From the NCBI GenBank assembly GCA_024234365.1, contig JACKOK010000002.1, positions 186,001 to 250,000 on the forward strand: 64,000 nucleotides of DNA, given 5' to 3'. How positions within the stretch are numbered: the first letter of the stretch is position 1; every line of letters begins with the position of its first letter. A program made the translations under genes and the position numbers. Below the pieces are notes generated by a model. It did not search any database. It was not told where the DNA came from and saw only the letters and a program-made list of their open reading frames with translations. This DNA comes from Pseudomonadales bacterium (GTDB lineage: Bacteria > Pseudomonadota > Gammaproteobacteria > Pseudomonadales > Pseudohongiellaceae). This document shows, piece after piece, positions 43,155 through 52,919 of this stretch.

Positions 43155-44738
43155 TCAATGGCGGTGACGCAGCATCCGCAGAATTTCCACAATACGCGGC
43201 GGCTGCCCGGTGCGCAGCACCCCCTGACGGAATACTTTTCCGGACAACCACAGCACCAGCACAATGCTCAGCACGAGCAGAAAGGTGGTGCCGATGATGT
43301 CGAACAACGGGGGCTGTGCCGCTGCCCGGTTCATCATGGTGAAGGGGGTAAACAGGGGAATCCAGGACATGATGCGGGCAACGCTGCCGTTCGGGTCCTG
43401 GGCGATGAAGGTCATGGTGACAAGTGGCGCTATCAGTACCATCATCATGGGCATCATCAGGCTCTGAGCTTCCTTGAGGGTATTGCACAGGCTGCCGATG
43501 GCGAGAAAAATGCCGGCATACAGCGCATAACCCGCCAGGAAGTAGAAGACGAAATAGGGAATCAGATCGGAGGACATCAACACCTGGAAAAACTGTGTAA
43601 TCAACTCCGTCTCGGTGCCGGGGTAAAAGAGCACGAACAAAAAGAAGGACAGCAGCCAGGCGGCAATGGTGGTGATGCCGCTGAGACCGATGCCGAGCAG
43701 CTTGCCCATCATCAGCTCAAGCGGGGTCACGGAGGCCAGCAGTACTTCGATGATGCGGTTGGACTTCTCTTCGATGGTATTGCTCAGCAGATACTGCACG
43801 CTCTGCATCAGAGAGATGAACATCAGGTAAACAAAGCCGACAGGCGCCCACTGGCGAAAAGTGTCGGCGATGCTGACGGCCTCTTCACCGGCTTCCTTGC
43901 GCGGATCCAGTCGGCTCAGGGGCAGGCGGGTGCGCTGGACATTGCGTACACGCTGAATGTCGATGCCCTGATCGGTGAATTCCCTGTCGCGGATGGCGTT
44001 GTTGATACTGCGCTCAATGGCATTGGGCAGTCGCGTGTCCGTGAGATTGCTGGCCCAGTATTGTACGCCGGCAGGCGCAGTGGCCTGGCTCGGGAGGGCT
44101 GCACCGGGGCGCTGAATGGCGCTGTCCACGTCAGGGGGAATCAGGATCAGGGCAAACAGCGGGCTGCGCTCACCATCGATGAGCAGCATGCGCTCCGCAT
44201 TCAGCCAGGGGCGCAGGCGCTCGACAATCTCCTCGGTGCTGGCAGCGTCTGCAATGTCCACGGGCAGGGGGGCCGGCAGAAACTGCTCACGCGGGGGCAC
44301 GAAGGCAGGGGCATCCTCGCGCAGGACAGGGGCGGCGAGTGTCAGCAGAAAATCGAGCCCGCCATTATTCAACCACTGGTCAACGGCAGCGACCTCGTCC
44401 ACCCCGACATCGTCAATGAGCTGGTCTATCTGTGCATTGGACTGACCGGGTATCTGAGTCAGTGGAGCGTCGCTGCGGTTTTCCAGCACATAAGCAACAA
44501 ACGCCTGCAGAATGCGCCGTTGCTGCTCCTGGCGAATAGCGGCATCCACGGCATTGGCGTAGCGGCCCGACTGATCGATCAGCAGGTAATAGCGGCTGGG
44601 GGTGGATTCGGCGAGCAGTGTCTGAAAAAAGAACACGCCGACCAGTATCAGGGGAAACAGCAGGATACCGGCCCAGAATCCCTTGGTTTTCACGTTTTCC
44701 GCATACTCGCGCAGGGCGATCAGGATGATCATCTTCAT
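43155..44738 (-). CDS. natB: ABC-2 type permease, NatB-like
   Basis: The 527-residue protein has one N-terminal membrane helix (REYAENVKTKGFWAGILLFPLILVGV region, residues 8-35) and a large periplasmic domain. About five C-terminal helices lie from ~330 (FVYLMFISLMQSVQYLL, MGKLLGIGLSG, VLIAPLVTMTF). This is the layout of NatB/ABC-2 sodium or drug exporters. Start ATG 44738 overlaps the natA stop (ATGA), so the two form one translation unit. Substrate unproven. Confidence 0.88.
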   Translation of the reverse strand: MKMIILIALREYAENVKTKGFWAGILLFPLILVGVFFFQTLLAESTPSRYYLLIDQSGRYANAVDAAIRQEQQRRILQAFVAYVLENRSDAPLTQIPGQSNAQIDQLIDDVGVDEVAAVDQWLNNGGLDFLLTLAAPVLREDAPAFVPPREQFLPAPLPVDIADAASTEEIVERLRPWLNAERMLLIDGERSPLFALILIPPDVDSAIQRPGAALPSQATAPAGVQYWASNLTDTRLPNAIERSINNAIRDREFTDQGIDIQRVRNVQRTRLPLSRLDPRKEAGEEAVSIADTFRQWAPVGFVYLMFISLMQSVQYLLSNTIEEKSNRIIEVLLASVTPLELMMGKLLGIGLSGITTIAAWLLSFFLFVLFYPGTETELITQFFQVLMSSDLIPYFVFYFLAGYALYAGIFLAIGSLCNTLKEAQSLMMPMMMVLIAPLVTMTFIAQDPNGSVARIMSWIPLFTPFTMMNRAAAQPPLFDIIGTTFLLVLSIVLVLWLSGKVFRQGVLRTGQPPRIVEILRMLRHRH

Positions 44739-45691
44739 CGCAGGGCGTGCTCCCGGGCATCGGAACCGACGAGGTGGACGAATACGTCGTGCAGGCTGGG
44801 CTGGGTATAGTCGAAACGGCTCAGTGCAATGCGCTGTGTGAAGCAATGCTGCAGGATCATCTGAGGATCGGCCTGTTCGTTGAGCAGGATTTCCCAGCGC
44901 CGGGTCTGTGCTGTGCGTGTCGGTTCAAGGATTGGCAGCTCCGTCACGCTGAGAATATCCGGGGAGGCTGGCGCCGGACACTGATCGGACTGACACTCCA
45001 GAATCACCCGGCGCGGGATCAGGGCATGGGCATCGTCAAGTGTGCCGTCGAAGACCTTTTGCCCCTTGGTGATGAGCAGCATGCGGTCACACAGACGCTC
45101 GGCATGCTGCATGATGTGGGTGGAGAAGATGACGGTCTGCCCTGCTGCGGCCATGTCCCGGATCAATTGCTCCAGCACTTCCTGATTGACCGGATCCAGC
45201 CCGGAGAAGGGTTCGTCGAGAATGACCAGTTCGGGGCGGTGCGCCACGGCGGACAGTACCTGCACCTTCTGCCCCATGCCCTTGGACAGGGATTCCACTC
45301 GGGATTCGGCATAGTCCTTGAGCCCGTAGCGCTCCAGTAACTCGAAGGCCTGGGCCCTGGCGGCCTTTCTGCCCATGCCCTTGAGAGTGGCGAAATAGGC
45401 AATGATCGACCAGACCCGCATCTTTTTGTACAGGCCCTTTTCTTCCGGCAGATAACCAATGCGATGGCGCACGTTCAGGGCACAGCTCTCGCCAAGAATG
45501 CGAATGCTGCCGGCATCCGGTTTCAGGATGTCGAGAATCATGCGGATGGTCGTGGTTTTGCCTGCGCCGTTCGGGCCGAGAAAGCCGTAGATGCTGCCTG
45601 CGGGAATGCTGAAGCTGATGTTGTTCACGGCAGTGAAGCTGCCGTAGCGTTTGCTGACCTTTTGCAACTCCAATACAGGCTCTGGCTGCAT
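44735..45691 (-). CDS. natA: ABC transporter ATPase, NatA-like
   Basis: The 318-residue ATPase has Walker A GPNGAGKTTT near 45, signature LSKGMGQKVQ near 137 and Walker B LVILDEPFSGLDP near 157. A C-terminal extension is of the type that carries the DUF4162 domain in NatA-like proteins. ATG 45691 is the family start (MQPEPVLELQKVSKRYG). It energises the adjacent NatB-like permease. Confidence 0.92.
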   Translation of the reverse strand: MQPEPVLELQKVSKRYGSFTAVNNISFSIPAGSIYGFLGPNGAGKTTTIRMILDILKPDAGSIRILGESCALNVRHRIGYLPEEKGLYKKMRVWSIIAYFATLKGMGRKAARAQAFELLERYGLKDYAESRVESLSKGMGQKVQVLSAVAHRPELVILDEPFSGLDPVNQEVLEQLIRDMAAAGQTVIFSTHIMQHAERLCDRMLLITKGQKVFDGTLDDAHALIPRRVILECQSDQCPAPASPDILSVTELPILEPTRTAQTRRWEILLNEQADPQMILQHCFTQRIALSRFDYTQPSLHDVFVHLVGSDAREHALR

Positions 45692-45732
45692 CGTGGACTT
45701 CCCTTTTGTCAGGTTCAGCGCCGGCGAAGGGT

Positions 45733-45762
45733 TGGCAGGAAAGGGCTTGCCCTTCCCTGCCA
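45733..45762 (-). terminator. Hairpin after gltD
   Basis: A 13-bp stem with one mismatch (45733-45745 with 45750-45762) and a 4-base loop begins nine bases past the gltD stop codon. No T tract follows on the minus strand, so it may stabilise or weakly terminate the gltBD message before the natAB operon. Confidence 0.45.
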
Positions 45763-45771
45763 CAGAGGCGA

Positions 45772-47208
45772 TCAGGCCGAAAGGAACTTGTTGATCTCTT
45801 CGGCGACAAGACGTCCTTCGTCAATTGCACGCACCACCAGTGACTGGCCGCGGCGGCAGTCGCCGGCAGCAAACACTTTCGGGTTGCTGGTCAGGAAGGA
45901 CTTGTAGGCAGCCTTGTAGTTGGAGCGCGGGTCCAGTTCCAGCCCCAGCGGCTTGGCCACATAGTCTTCCGGGCCGAGGAAGCCCATGGACAGCAGAATC
46001 AGGTCGGCCTCCCAGAATTTCACGGTACCGGGGATTTCCTGGAACTTGTTGTCCACTTCGACGGTATTGATGCCGAGCAGCTTGCCGCTGCTGTCGCGCA
46101 CGAATTCCTTGCCGGAAATGGAGTAGGTACGCGGGTCGGTGCCGAAACGGTGTTGGGCCTCGATGTGGCCGTAATCCTCACGGTAAATCTTTGGCCACAG
46201 CGGCCAGGGATTGTCTGCGGCGCGATCGACGGGCGGGCGCGGCATGATCTCGAAGTTCACCAGCGACTTGCAGCCGTGACGCAGGGAGGTGGCAATACAG
46301 TCGGTTCCGGTGTCGCCGCCGCCGATGACGATGACGTGCTTGTCCCTGGCGCTGATGTAGTTGCCGTCTTCCAGGTTGGAGTCGAGCAGGCTGCGGGTGT
46401 TCGCCGTGAGGAATTGCATGGCGAAGTAGACGCCTTCGCCTTCGCGGTGCGCGATCTTGAGGTCGCGGGCATTCGTGGCGCCGGTTGCCAGGCACAGGGC
46501 ATCGACTTCCGCCAGCAGTTTTTCCACGTCCACCCCGTTTGCGCCGTTGCCACCGATGTCGGCATTGACGACAAATTTCACGCCTTCTTCACGCAGCAGG
46601 TTGACGCGGCGGTTCACCACTTCTTTTTCCAGCTTCATGTTGGGGATACCGTACATCAGCAGCCCGCCGATGCGGTCTGCCCGCTCGTAGACGGTCACTT
46701 CATGGCCGGCCTTGTTCAGTTGTGCGGCTGCCGCCAGCCCTGCGGGGCCGGAACCAACAACGGCCACTTTTTTGCCGGTGCGGAATGAGGGTGGCTGTGG
46801 AACAACCCAGCCCTGCTCGAAGCCCTTGTCGATAATGGCGTTTTCAATGTTCTTGATGGTGACGGCTGGTTCGTTGATGCCGAGCACACAGGCGCCTTCG
46901 CAGGGAGCCGGACAGACGCGGCCGGTGAATTCGGGGAAGTTGTTGGTCTTGTGCAGACGGTTCAGTGCCTCTTCCCAGCGGCCCCGGTACACCAGGTCGT
47001 TCCATTCGGGAATCAGGTTGTAAACGGGACATCCCTCACCGGACTGGCAGAAAGGAACGCCGCAGTCCATGCAGCGGGCGCCCTGGGTGCTCAGGTGTGT
47101 GTCGTCATGTGCCGTGTATATTTCCTTGTAGTCGAGCAGACGCTCCGCAGGGGCGCGGTAGGGTTCCACACGACGTTCGAATTCTTTAAAGCCAGTTGGT
47201 TTGCCCAT
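45772..47208 (-). CDS. gltD: Glutamate synthase small subunit
   Basis: The 478-residue subunit passes NADPH electrons to GltB. An N-terminal iron-sulfur part has RCMDCGVPFC and CPVYNLIPEWNDLVYRG, with CPAPCEGACVLG near 95. The FAD- and NADPH-binding domains carry VAVVGSGPAGLAAAAQLN and VIVIGGGDTGTDC. Start ATG 47208 is placed by the family N-terminus MGKPTGFKEFER; an ATG four codons earlier is also possible. It follows gltB by 72 bases. Confidence 0.96.
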   Translation of the reverse strand: MGKPTGFKEFERRVEPYRAPAERLLDYKEIYTAHDDTHLSTQGARCMDCGVPFCQSGEGCPVYNLIPEWNDLVYRGRWEEALNRLHKTNNFPEFTGRVCPAPCEGACVLGINEPAVTIKNIENAIIDKGFEQGWVVPQPPSFRTGKKVAVVGSGPAGLAAAAQLNKAGHEVTVYERADRIGGLLMYGIPNMKLEKEVVNRRVNLLREEGVKFVVNADIGGNGANGVDVEKLLAEVDALCLATGATNARDLKIAHREGEGVYFAMQFLTANTRSLLDSNLEDGNYISARDKHVIVIGGGDTGTDCIATSLRHGCKSLVNFEIMPRPPVDRAADNPWPLWPKIYREDYGHIEAQHRFGTDPRTYSISGKEFVRDSSGKLLGINTVEVDNKFQEIPGTVKFWEADLILLSMGFLGPEDYVAKPLGLELDPRSNYKAAYKSFLTSNPKVFAAGDCRRGQSLVVRAIDEGRLVAEEINKFLSA

Positions 47209-47280
47209 CAGTACATCCAATTATTCAAACTAGTTATTCCGGTTTTGCATCGCGGACGATGCGCCTGCGGCAGGCAGGGC

Positions 47281-50200
47281 CTAGACGGCGACTGCCTGCT
47301 TTTCCTGCGCTCTGGCGCGTTCCAGCAGAACACGCTTGTAATCGGTCGGCATGACCTTGACGAACTGTGGCAGGCTGCTGTCCCAGTTCTCCAGGATTGC
47401 GCGAGCCACCGGAGAGTCGGTGTATTGCAGGTGTCTGCTGATCAGATGCTTCAGCTCTGCAATATCCGCCTCGTCAATGACGGCTTCCAGTTCATAGGTC
47501 TCGTCATTGCACTGCTTGCGGAAATCCTGATCGCGATCCCAGACATAGGCGACACCGCCGCTCATGCCGGCACCGAAGTTGCGGCCGGTTTTGCCAAGGA
47601 CCACCACGCGGCCGCCGGTCATGTATTCACAGCCGTGATCGCCGATGCCTTCCACGACTGCGGTGGCACCGCTGTTACGGACCGCGAATCGCTCAGCAGC
47701 AATGCCGCGGAAATAGGCCTCACCGCTGGTGGCACCATAGAGGTTCACGTTGCCGGCGATGATGTTCTCTTCCGCCTTGAAACTGCTGTTTTTCGGCGGG
47801 TAGATCACGATCTTGCCGCCGGAAAGCCCCTTGCCGACGTAGTCGTTGGCATCGCCTTCCACCGTCAGGGTAACCCCCTTGGCGAGCCAGGCGCCCAGGC
47901 TCTGGCCTGCGGAACCGTGCAGCTTCACATTGATCGTGTCTTCGGGGAGCATGTCTGCGCCCCAGCGCTTGGCCACTTCGCTGGACAGCATGGTGCCGAC
48001 AACACGGTTGATATTGATGATCGGCAGCTCGATGTCGACGCGCTTGCCGGTTTCGATACCATCGCGTGCCATGTCGATGATCTGGTTGTCCAGCGCCTTC
48101 TCCAGGCCGTGATCCTGCTCGATGGTCTGGTAAACCTGGGTGCCCTCGTAGACGATTTTTGCCGGCGCCAGGATGCGGCCCAGGTCGATGCCGCTGGCCT
48201 TCCAGTGCTGGATGGCGGCTTCTGTCTCGAGCAGATCCACGCGGCCGACCATGTCGGTGACCTTGCGCAGCCCCAGGGCTGCCATGATCTGACGCATTTC
48301 CTCGGCCACCATGAACAGGTAATTCACCACGTGTTCCGGTTTGCCCTTGAACTTCTTGCGCAGTTCCGGGTCCTGGGTAGCGATGCCCACCGGGCAGGTG
48401 TTCAGATGGCATTTGCGCATCATGATGCAGCCCAGGGTAATCAGCGGTGCGGTGGCGAAACCGAATTCCTCGGCACCCAGCAGAGCCGCAATGGCAACAT
48501 CGCGGCCGGTCTTCAACTGACCGTCTGTCTGCAATACCACGCGTGAGCGCAGATTGTTCATGACCAGTGTCTGGTGGGTTTCTGCCAGACCCAGCTCCCA
48601 GGGCAGGCCGGCGTGCTTGATCGAGGTCAGCGGAGAGGCACCGGTACCGCCGTCATGGCCGGCAATCACCAGGTGATCGGTCTTCGCCTTGGTCACCCCG
48701 GCAGCGATGGTGCCCACACCGATCTCGGACACCAGCTTGACGCTGATGCGCGCCTGACGGTTGGCATTTTTCAGGTCGTGAATCAGCTGCGCGATATCCT
48801 CGATGGAGTAGATATCGTGGTGTGGGGGCGGGCTGATGAGGCCCACGCCGGGGGTGGAGTGACGGATTCTGGCGATATAATCGTCCACCTTGCCGCCGGG
48901 CAGCTCGCCGCCTTCGCCAGGCTTGGCGCCCTGGGCGATCTTGATCTGCAGTTCATCGGCATTGTTCAGGTACCAGATGGTGACGCCGAAGCGGCCGGAG
49001 GCGATCTGCTTGATCGCGGAGCGCTTGGAATCGCCATTGTCCATGGGCACGAAACGGATGGGGTCTTCGCCGCCCTCGCCGGTGTTGGATTTGCCGCCGA
49101 GGCGGTTCATGGCGATAGCCAGAGACTCATGAGACTCGGACGAGATGGAGCCCAGGCTCATGGCGCCGGTCGCAAAACGCTTCACGATCTCGCTGACGGG
49201 TTCCACTTCTTCAATGGCAATGGATTTCGCCGGATCGATTCTGAACTTCATCAGGCCACGCAGTGTGCAGGCGCGGGTCGTCTGCTCATTGGTGTGCTTG
49301 GCAAACGCAGCATAGGCCTCTGTGCTGTTGTTGCGTGCAGCAACCTGGAGATTGGCGATGCTGGCAGGATCCCACATGTGGCCGTCACCGCCGTTACGCC
49401 AATGGAAGTCTCCCGGGTTAGTAAGCACTGGCATGCTCTGCCCCTGTTCCGGGAAGCCCAGGCGGTGACGACGCTCGGTTTCTTCGATGAGTGTCTTGAA
49501 GCCGACACCCTGGACGCGGCTGGCCGTGCCCACAAAGCAGCGGTTGACGATCTCGTCAGCAAGGCCCACGGCCTCGAAAATCTGGGCGCCCTTATAGGAC
49601 TGCAGGGTGGAGATGCCCATCTTGGCCATCACCTTCAGCATGCCCTTGGCCACGGCCTTCTTGTAGGCATAGACCAGGCTGTCCTCGTCGGCGAACTGCT
49701 CGCCGAGCAGGCCGTCCTGACGCGCCTGCCACAGGGCCTCGAAGGCCAGATAGGGGTTGATGGCGTCTGCACCGTAGCCGGTGAGCAGGCAGAAATGGTG
49801 AACCTCACGCGCTTCGCCGGTTTCCACCACCAGGCCCAGGCGGGAGCGCTTGTGCTGACCTACCAGGTGATGATGCACCGCGCCGCAGGCGATCAGGGCG
49901 CTCAGCGGAATACGGGAGGCACTGATGGCACGGTCGGACAGGATGACAAAGGCATAGCCTTCGTCGATTGCGGCTTCGGTCTCGGCGCAGATGCGATCCA
50001 GGGCCTTGAGGAAACCGTTCTCTTCCTGGCTGTCATAGGTGATGTCGATCACCTTGGAGCGCATGCCCCGGTAGTCCATGTCGCGCAGATCGCTGAGCTG
50101 CTTGCTGGACAGAATGGGGTGTTCCAGGCTCAGGCGGTGGCACTGGCCTTCGGTGGTCTCCAGCAGGTTGCCCTCAGGGCCGACAAAGCACTCCAGTGAC

Positions 50201-51855
50201 ATCACCACTTCTTCACGGATCGAGTCGATCGGCGGGTTGGTGATCTGGGCAAACAACTGCTTGAAGTAGTCGTAAGCCATGCGGGATTTGTCGGACAGAC
50301 AGGCCAGCGCCGAGTCATTACCCATGGAGCCCAACGGGTCACGCAGCTCGGTGACCAGGGGCAGCAGCATGAACTGCATGGTTTCGGTGGTATAGCCGAA
50401 AGCCTGCATGCGCTGCAGTACATTCTCGCCGTCCAGCGAGTGGTCTGCGGAACCGGAACCGATATCGGCCAGCGTGACTTTCTGGTTCTTCAGCCAGTCG
50501 CCATAGGGGCGGCGGCTGGCGATATCGGATTTCAGTTCTTCGTCGGGAATCAGGCGGCCCTGTTCAAAGTCCAGCAGGAACATGCGGCCGGGCTGCAGAC
50601 GCCCCTTCAGGCGCACGTTCTCCGGGTCCACATGCAACACCCCGACTTCGGAGGCCATGATCACCTTGTCGTCGTGGGTGACGTAATAGCGGCTGGGACG
50701 CAGGCCGTTGCGGTCGAGCACAGCGCCGATGTACTTGCCATCGGAGAACACGATGGACGCAGGGCCGTCCCAGGGCTCCATCAGGGCGGAGTGGTATTCG
50801 TAGAAGTCCTTCTTGTACTGCGGCATGTTGACATCGGACTGCCAGGCTTCCGGAATCATCATCATCACCGCTTCCTGCAGGGAGCGGCCGGACAGCAGCA
50901 TGAACTCCAGCACGGCATCGAAGGAGCCGGAGTCCGAACAATCGGAATCGATCACCGGAAACAGCTGCTCCATATTGCTGCCGAACAGATCGCTTCTGGC
51001 GCTGCCTTCACGGGCCACCATCTGGTTCACGTTGCCGCGCAGGGTGTTGATCTCCCCGTTGTGGCTCATGAAACGGTTTGGCTGGGCGCGGTCCCAGGAG
51101 GGGAAGGTGTTGGTGCTGAAACGCGAGTGCACCATCGCCAGGTGGGTTTCGCAGGCCGGGTTGGTCAGGTCTTTGTAGAAGGGGAACAGCTGACCGGGGG
51201 TCAGCATCCCTTTATATACGATAACCTTGGTGGACAGGCTGCAGGCGTAAAGCATCTTGGCCTGGCTGAGGCTGGCATCGCCGCGCAGCTTGTGAGTAAA
51301 GCGCTTGCGGATGATATACAGGCGTCGCTCGAAGTCGTCCTGTCCGAGCCCGTCGGCCGCAGCAATAAAGAGCTGAGCGATATGGGGCTGTGCGGTGCGG
51401 GCGGCAGGGCCGACATCGGCACCGACCGGATCGACAGGAACGTTGCGCCAGCCCAGCAGGGTCTGGCCTTCTTCCGCGATCAGGGCGTTGATGGTTTCAA
51501 CGCACTTGCTTCGTTCCGCTTCCACCTGGGGCAGGAAAATATTGCCAACGGCGTATTTGCCTGCTTCGGGAAGAGTGACGCCAAGCTCGCTGCTGGCGAT
51601 ATTGCGGAAGAAGGAATGAGGCAGAGCCATGAGAATGCCGGCGCCATCGCCCGTGTTGGCCTCAAAGCCGCAGCCGCCCCTGTGATCCATGCGGGAGTTC
51701 AGATGGTAGGCATCCAGCATGATCTGGTGGCTGGGGCGTCCCTTGATGTCAGCCACGAACCCGACACCACACGAATCCTTTTCATTGGCGGGATCGTAAA
51801 GGCCGGATTTTTCAGGGTAGCCGAAGCGTAAGGGGAGGTTGGCGTTGATGCTCAT
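47281..51855 (-). CDS. gltB: Glutamate synthase large subunit
   Basis: The 1524-residue GOGAT alpha chain makes glutamate from glutamine and 2-oxoglutarate. Removal of a short propeptide would expose the catalytic Cys29 (KDSCGVGF) of the class II glutaminase domain. The synthase domain has GGKSNTGEGGEDP and HDGGTGASPLTSIKHAG, the 3Fe-4S cysteines lie in CIMMRKCHLNTCPVG, and a GXGXG-repeat C-terminal domain follows. It leads the gltBD operon. Confidence 0.97.
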   Translation of the reverse strand: MSINANLPLRFGYPEKSGLYDPANEKDSCGVGFVADIKGRPSHQIMLDAYHLNSRMDHRGGCGFEANTGDGAGILMALPHSFFRNIASSELGVTLPEAGKYAVGNIFLPQVEAERSKCVETINALIAEEGQTLLGWRNVPVDPVGADVGPAARTAQPHIAQLFIAAADGLGQDDFERRLYIIRKRFTHKLRGDASLSQAKMLYACSLSTKVIVYKGMLTPGQLFPFYKDLTNPACETHLAMVHSRFSTNTFPSWDRAQPNRFMSHNGEINTLRGNVNQMVAREGSARSDLFGSNMEQLFPVIDSDCSDSGSFDAVLEFMLLSGRSLQEAVMMMIPEAWQSDVNMPQYKKDFYEYHSALMEPWDGPASIVFSDGKYIGAVLDRNGLRPSRYYVTHDDKVIMASEVGVLHVDPENVRLKGRLQPGRMFLLDFEQGRLIPDEELKSDIASRRPYGDWLKNQKVTLADIGSGSADHSLDGENVLQRMQAFGYTTETMQFMLLPLVTELRDPLGSMGNDSALACLSDKSRMAYDYFKQLFAQITNPPIDSIREEVVMSLECFVGPEGNLLETTEGQCHRLSLEHPILSSKQLSDLRDMDYRGMRSKVIDITYDSQEENGFLKALDRICAETEAAIDEGYAFVILSDRAISASRIPLSALIACGAVHHHLVGQHKRSRLGLVVETGEAREVHHFCLLTGYGADAINPYLAFEALWQARQDGLLGEQFADEDSLVYAYKKAVAKGMLKVMAKMGISTLQSYKGAQIFEAVGLADEIVNRCFVGTASRVQGVGFKTLIEETERRHRLGFPEQGQSMPVLTNPGDFHWRNGGDGHMWDPASIANLQVAARNNSTEAYAAFAKHTNEQTTRACTLRGLMKFRIDPAKSIAIEEVEPVSEIVKRFATGAMSLGSISSESHESLAIAMNRLGGKSNTGEGGEDPIRFVPMDNGDSKRSAIKQIASGRFGVTIWYLNNADELQIKIAQGAKPGEGGELPGGKVDDYIARIRHSTPGVGLISPPPHHDIYSIEDIAQLIHDLKNANRQARISVKLVSEIGVGTIAAGVTKAKTDHLVIAGHDGGTGASPLTSIKHAGLPWELGLAETHQTLVMNNLRSRVVLQTDGQLKTGRDVAIAALLGAEEFGFATAPLITLGCIMMRKCHLNTCPVGIATQDPELRKKFKGKPEHVVNYLFMVAEEMRQIMAALGLRKVTDMVGRVDLLETEAAIQHWKASGIDLGRILAPAKIVYEGTQVYQTIEQDHGLEKALDNQIIDMARDGIETGKRVDIELPIININRVVGTMLSSEVAKRWGADMLPEDTINVKLHGSAGQSLGAWLAKGVTLTVEGDANDYVGKGLSGGKIVIYPPKNSSFKAEENIIAGNVNLYGATSGEAYFRGIAAERFAVRNSGATAVVEGIGDHGCEYMTGGRVVVLGKTGRNFGAGMSGGVAYVWDRDQDFRKQCNDETYELEAVIDEADIAELKHLISRHLQYTDSPVARAILENWDSSLPQFVKVMPTDYKRVLLERARAQEKQAVAV

Positions 51856-52331
51856 AGATCTACAGCTCTCATGTTCGTCATACGTTTACTGTTTGCACAC
51901 GCCGGGATTCAATGGCAGCACCGGGGCTGCCGAGGGCTCCCTGAGACGGAAGCCTGCTCATTGTGAGGTGATCTGGCGTGGTTGTTGCGGTCTATCGATT
52001 CTGTCTGTTCCCCCTGCCACTGCGCGCTGGCATCCATGTGGCGGCGCATAAAAATTCTGGGCGCACGAAAACAGGGAGGCTGATCCCACGGGGCCGGACA
52101 CAATACCACTGAACCAGAATAAGTCAAGGTGGGCCCCCGGTCGCACAGGCGGCTGTGAAGGGTGATGGCAGGGTGTCTGCGGGAGCGGTCATGCTTGCGA
52201 CGAGCAGCCTCGCAGCTGCGGCATCAGACAAGGTTTGTAACTTGATAATGCCCGGTATGTGGATTACCCTAGTCCCCCTCAAAAGAGCATTTCCCTTTAT
52301 ACCACCTGTGATAGGGAGGCTAAGAAAGCCT
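51856..52331. other. 476-base divergent intergenic region
   Basis: No gene is recognised between the divergent gltB and molybdoenzyme starts. A hairpin GGCAGC/GCTGCC lies at 51914-51931 in the gltB leader. On the plus strand TTGATA, 17 bases and TACCCT near 52241-52269 could be a weak promoter for the molybdoenzyme operon. The frame of the [2Fe-2S] subunit stays open upstream to 52155, so a longer N-terminus cannot be excluded. Confidence 0.4.
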
Positions 52332-52919
52332 GTGAATCCAAAACTAACAAGACGACGATTTATCAAGGGGGTCATCGCCTCCGGTGCAGCAGCTGCGTCA
52401 TCAACACTCTGGTATTCAGCCTCCGGGGCTGATCGTCCGGCCGGAGCTGTCGAGCGTCTGCTGTCTCTCAATGTAAACGGCCAGGTTCGCCGTGTTGACG
52501 TCGCCCCGCAAGAAACGCTTGCTCATACCCTGCGTTACAAACTGGGCCTGACCGGCACCAAGCTGGGCTGCAACCGCGGTGAATGCGGTGCCTGCACTGT
52601 CCTCGCTGATGATGTGAACATTTACGCCTGCTCCACGCTGACGCACGAAGTGAAAGATCGTGCCGTGGTCACGGTAGAAGGTCTGAGAGCCGCCGATGGC
52701 ACGCTGCACCCGGTGCAGGCAGCCTTTATCGAAGAGCTCAGCCCGGCCTGTGGTTTCTGTACTGCCGGGCAGGTGATGTCCGCCGTTGCCCTGCTCAAGG
52801 CCAATCCCAAGCCTACCCGCGAAGAAGCACGCCAGGCGATGTCCGGCAACGTGTGCCGTTGCGGGGCCTATGACCACTATCTGAATGGCGTCATGCGCGC
52901 CTCGGGGCAATTATCATGA
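52332..52919 (+). CDS. Tat-exported [2Fe-2S] subunit of a molybdenum hydroxylase
   Basis: About 195 residues from GTG 52332. A Tat signal (TRRRFIKGVIASGAAAAS) is followed by a xanthine-dehydrogenase-type small subunit. All eight cluster cysteines are present: plant-ferredoxin cluster C80, C85, C88, C100 and helical cluster C140, C143, C175, C177. The start is uncertain, as GGGAGG lies 12 bases upstream, rather far. The Tat signal indicates the complex works in the periplasm, as PaoABC does, and the Mo subunit would have to be co-exported. It overlaps the next gene by four bases (ATGA). Confidence 0.85.
   Translation: MNPKLTRRRFIKGVIASGAAAASSTLWYSASGADRPAGAVERLLSLNVNGQVRRVDVAPQETLAHTLRYKLGLTGTKLGCNRGECGACTVLADDVNIYACSTLTHEVKDRAVVTVEGLRAADGTLHPVQAAFIEELSPACGFCTAGQVMSAVALLKANPKPTREEARQAMSGNVCRCGAYDHYLNGVMRASGQLS

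Noticed and set aside
52155..52331. Upstream extension of the [2Fe-2S] subunit to 52155.
   Set aside because: The extra residues lack family resemblance and would put the Tat motif about 67 residues in; a GTG next to the Tat signal is favoured.
51856..52331. Molybdenum-cofactor riboswitch before the molybdoenzyme operon.
   Set aside because: No matching conserved core could be recognised; only simple hairpins are visible.
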